A DNA stretch of 7,481 nt from Planctomicrobium sp. Its GTDB lineage: Bacteria > Planctomycetota > Planctomycetia > Planctomycetales > Planctomycetaceae. Of the stretch, positions 6,219-7,481 are shown in pieces (position 1 is the first letter of the stretch; the number at the start of each line of letters is the position of its first letter). The translations under genes and the position numbers were made by a program. A model generated the notes under the pieces. It saw nothing but the letters and a program-made list of their open reading frames with translations, was not told the origin of the DNA and did no database searches. The stretch lies in assembly GCA_029259835.1 (NCBI GenBank), contig JAJDEL010000556.1:1-7481 (forward strand), written 5' to 3'.

Positions 6219-7424
6219 CTACTTGTAGAGTAAATAATTTCGTCGACGAATGAGGAAATCAGAGTCACCTTCGCTGGCAATTTCTTGAACGCCCTCGACA
6301 GATTTCCCGGCGAGAATCGCGTCGAGCGTTTTACGGCTACTCAGGAGGCGCATTGCATCCTTCCCTTTCCAGTCATTCGGATACAGTTGCTGAAGCAGAA
6401 CGCAGATCTCAAAGCCAACTCTCAGTGGTCGAAATTGTTCGCGATTTGTAATGACGATATTGATACCTCCGCAGACTTCGTCTTTGTGCTTACTCGATTT
6501 CGGTGTGAATCGAATCGGAACAAACGACACGCCGGGGATCGACCGTTGGTTCAATTTGAAAGCCAGTTCACGGGCATCAATCCAGGGGGCGCCGATCACT
6601 TCGAACGGAGTATCAGTCCCGCGTCCGACAGAAAGATTCGTCGTTTCTATCATTCCAATTCCAGGGTACAACAGCGCCTGAGTCAGGCTACGCATGTTTG
6701 GCGAAGGGTTGACCCAAACCAAATCATTCGCATCCCAGAACTGATTTCGCTTCCAGCCTTCACAACGGATAATGTGCAGGTCGAGTTTGAGGTTCAACTC
6801 TTTGTTGAACATTGTTGCCAACTCGCCGATCGTCATTCCGTGGCGGATCGGTAAGTAATGAAATCCGACGAAGGACTCTTCCCCCGCATCAAGCATTGGT
6901 CCAGCGACATCGAGACCGTTGATCGGGTTCGGCCGGTCGAGAACAACGAAACGCTTGCCTTGTTCGGCTGCTGCTTTCATCGCTTCACCCATCGTGGAAA
7001 TATACGTGTAAAACCGTGAGCCGATGTCCTGAATGTCGAAGACCAAAGTATCAATTTCCTTGAGCATCTCTTTCGTCGGTCGTCGCGTTTCGCCGTACAG
7101 GCTGAAAACGGTCAGTCCTGTGGACTTCTCTTTTGTGTCCCCAATCTTGGAAACATCGAGCGCACCTGCAAACCCATGTTCCGGGCTGAAGAGGGCTGTT
7201 AGCTTCACGTTCGGAGCATCGTGCAGAAGTCGCACCGTACTTGTTCCGTCGCGGTTCAAACCTGTGTGATTCGTGATCAACCCTACGCGTTGCTTTTCCA
7301 ACTGTGCGAATCCATCACGCTGCAGAACGTCAATCCCGGTCAGGACTCCCTGTTGAGCAAGGCAAGAATTGAATGAGAAGACAACGCAGAGAACGGCAAT
7401 GCTGCATGCAGTTCGATGACTCAT
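6219..7424 (-). CDS. DUF1343 (NamZ/GH171-type) exo-beta-N-acetylmuramidase-like protein, exported
   Basis: This 401-residue protein begins with a signal peptide (SIAVLCVVFSFNSCLA, cleavage likely after A23). The Cys at 21 lies in FNSC, a poor lipobox, so a lipoprotein is less likely. The DUF1343 domain follows directly: LTGIDVL at 28-34, VGLITNHTGLNRDG at 47-60, ALFSPEHGFAG at 77-87, VFDIQDIGSRFYTY at 128-141, LDRPNP at 162-167, PIRHGMT at 192-198, NPSPNMRSL at 239-247, TNLSVGRGT at 262-270, TPFEVIGAP at 272-280, and the closing YLLYK. Characterised family members (NamZ of Bacillus subtilis and Tannerella forsythia) release MurNAc from non-reducing ends of cell-wall fragments, so a periplasmic role in wall turnover or in using other bacteria's walls is likely but inferred. 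E82 in SPEHG is a candidate active-site residue. ATG 7424 is the start; only a weak purine stretch (CGAAAGAA) precedes it. The 57 bases to the window edge show no clear promoter. Confidence 0.93.
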   Translation of the reverse strand: MSHRTACSIAVLCVVFSFNSCLAQQGVLTGIDVLQRDGFAQLEKQRVGLITNHTGLNRDGTSTVRLLHDAPNVKLTALFSPEHGFAGALDVSKIGDTKEKSTGLTVFSLYGETRRPTKEMLKEIDTLVFDIQDIGSRFYTYISTMGEAMKAAAEQGKRFVVLDRPNPINGLDVAGPMLDAGEESFVGFHYLPIRHGMTIGELATMFNKELNLKLDLHIIRCEGWKRNQFWDANDLVWVNPSPNMRSLTQALLYPGIGMIETTNLSVGRGTDTPFEVIGAPWIDARELAFKLNQRSIPGVSFVPIRFTPKSSKHKDEVCGGINIVITNREQFRPLRVGFEICVLLQQLYPNDWKGKDAMRLLSSRKTLDAILAGKSVEGVQEIASEGDSDFLIRRRNYLLYK

Positions 7425-7481
7425 GAGTATTCTTTCGAGTCTCTAGGTGAGAAGATGGAAATGATGATGCCCACGGAAAAA

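Noticed and set aside
5512..6854. Plus-strand frames of 170 and 189 codons opposite the DUF1343 genes
   Set aside because: They are antisense shadows of strongly conserved minus-strand coding sequence and show no motifs of their own.
7395..7424. Lipoprotein signal in the exported DUF1343 protein
   Set aside because: The Cys at residue 21 is preceded by F-N-S, which does not fit a lipobox. Cleavage after CLA by the ordinary signal peptidase is more likely.

Overview
The window looks like ordinary chromosome from a member of the Planctomycetota. This is an inference from gene content: a DUF1501 protein, two DUF1343 proteins, and long lineage-type hypothetical proteins with a C-terminal DPFDGQPLRY / GENEQDDGG pattern. 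By eye the base composition is moderate and the intergenic spaces hold several dispersed-repeat-like elements. No rRNA, tRNA, CRISPR array, transposase or phage gene is visible.

Layout, left to right. (1) Positions 1-1239, plus strand: the 3' part of a DUF1501 gene whose start lies outside the window. (2) Positions 1240-1514: a spacer with a cluster of three inverted repeats. (3) Positions 1515-2009, plus strand: a complete EVE-domain (THYN1-like) protein. (4) Positions 2010-2128: a gap between convergent genes with a C-rich/G-rich palindromic element. (5) Positions 4549-2129, minus strand: two membrane proteins of unknown function, 36 bases apart, probably one transcription unit. (6) Positions 4550-4879: a gene-poor stretch with a dispersed repeat abutting a short frame that looks like the tail of a broken gene. 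(7) Positions 7424-4880, minus strand: two DUF1343 (NamZ/GH171-type) proteins in tandem, the upstream one with a signal peptide and the downstream one without.

The only functional theme visible is the DUF1343 pair. Characterised members are exo-beta-N-acetylmuramidases that release MurNAc from the non-reducing end of peptidoglycan fragments. An exported and a non-exported copy side by side suggests two diverged paralogues working in different compartments or on different substrates. The paralogues differ at a conserved motif: SPEHG in the exported copy, SPQHG in the other. The remaining genes show no clear link to one another.

Nothing here amounts to a convincing new multi-gene system. The items most worth a second look are the DUF1343 pair, the uncharacterised two-gene membrane unit, and the repeat-flanked gene remnant near 4609-4850.
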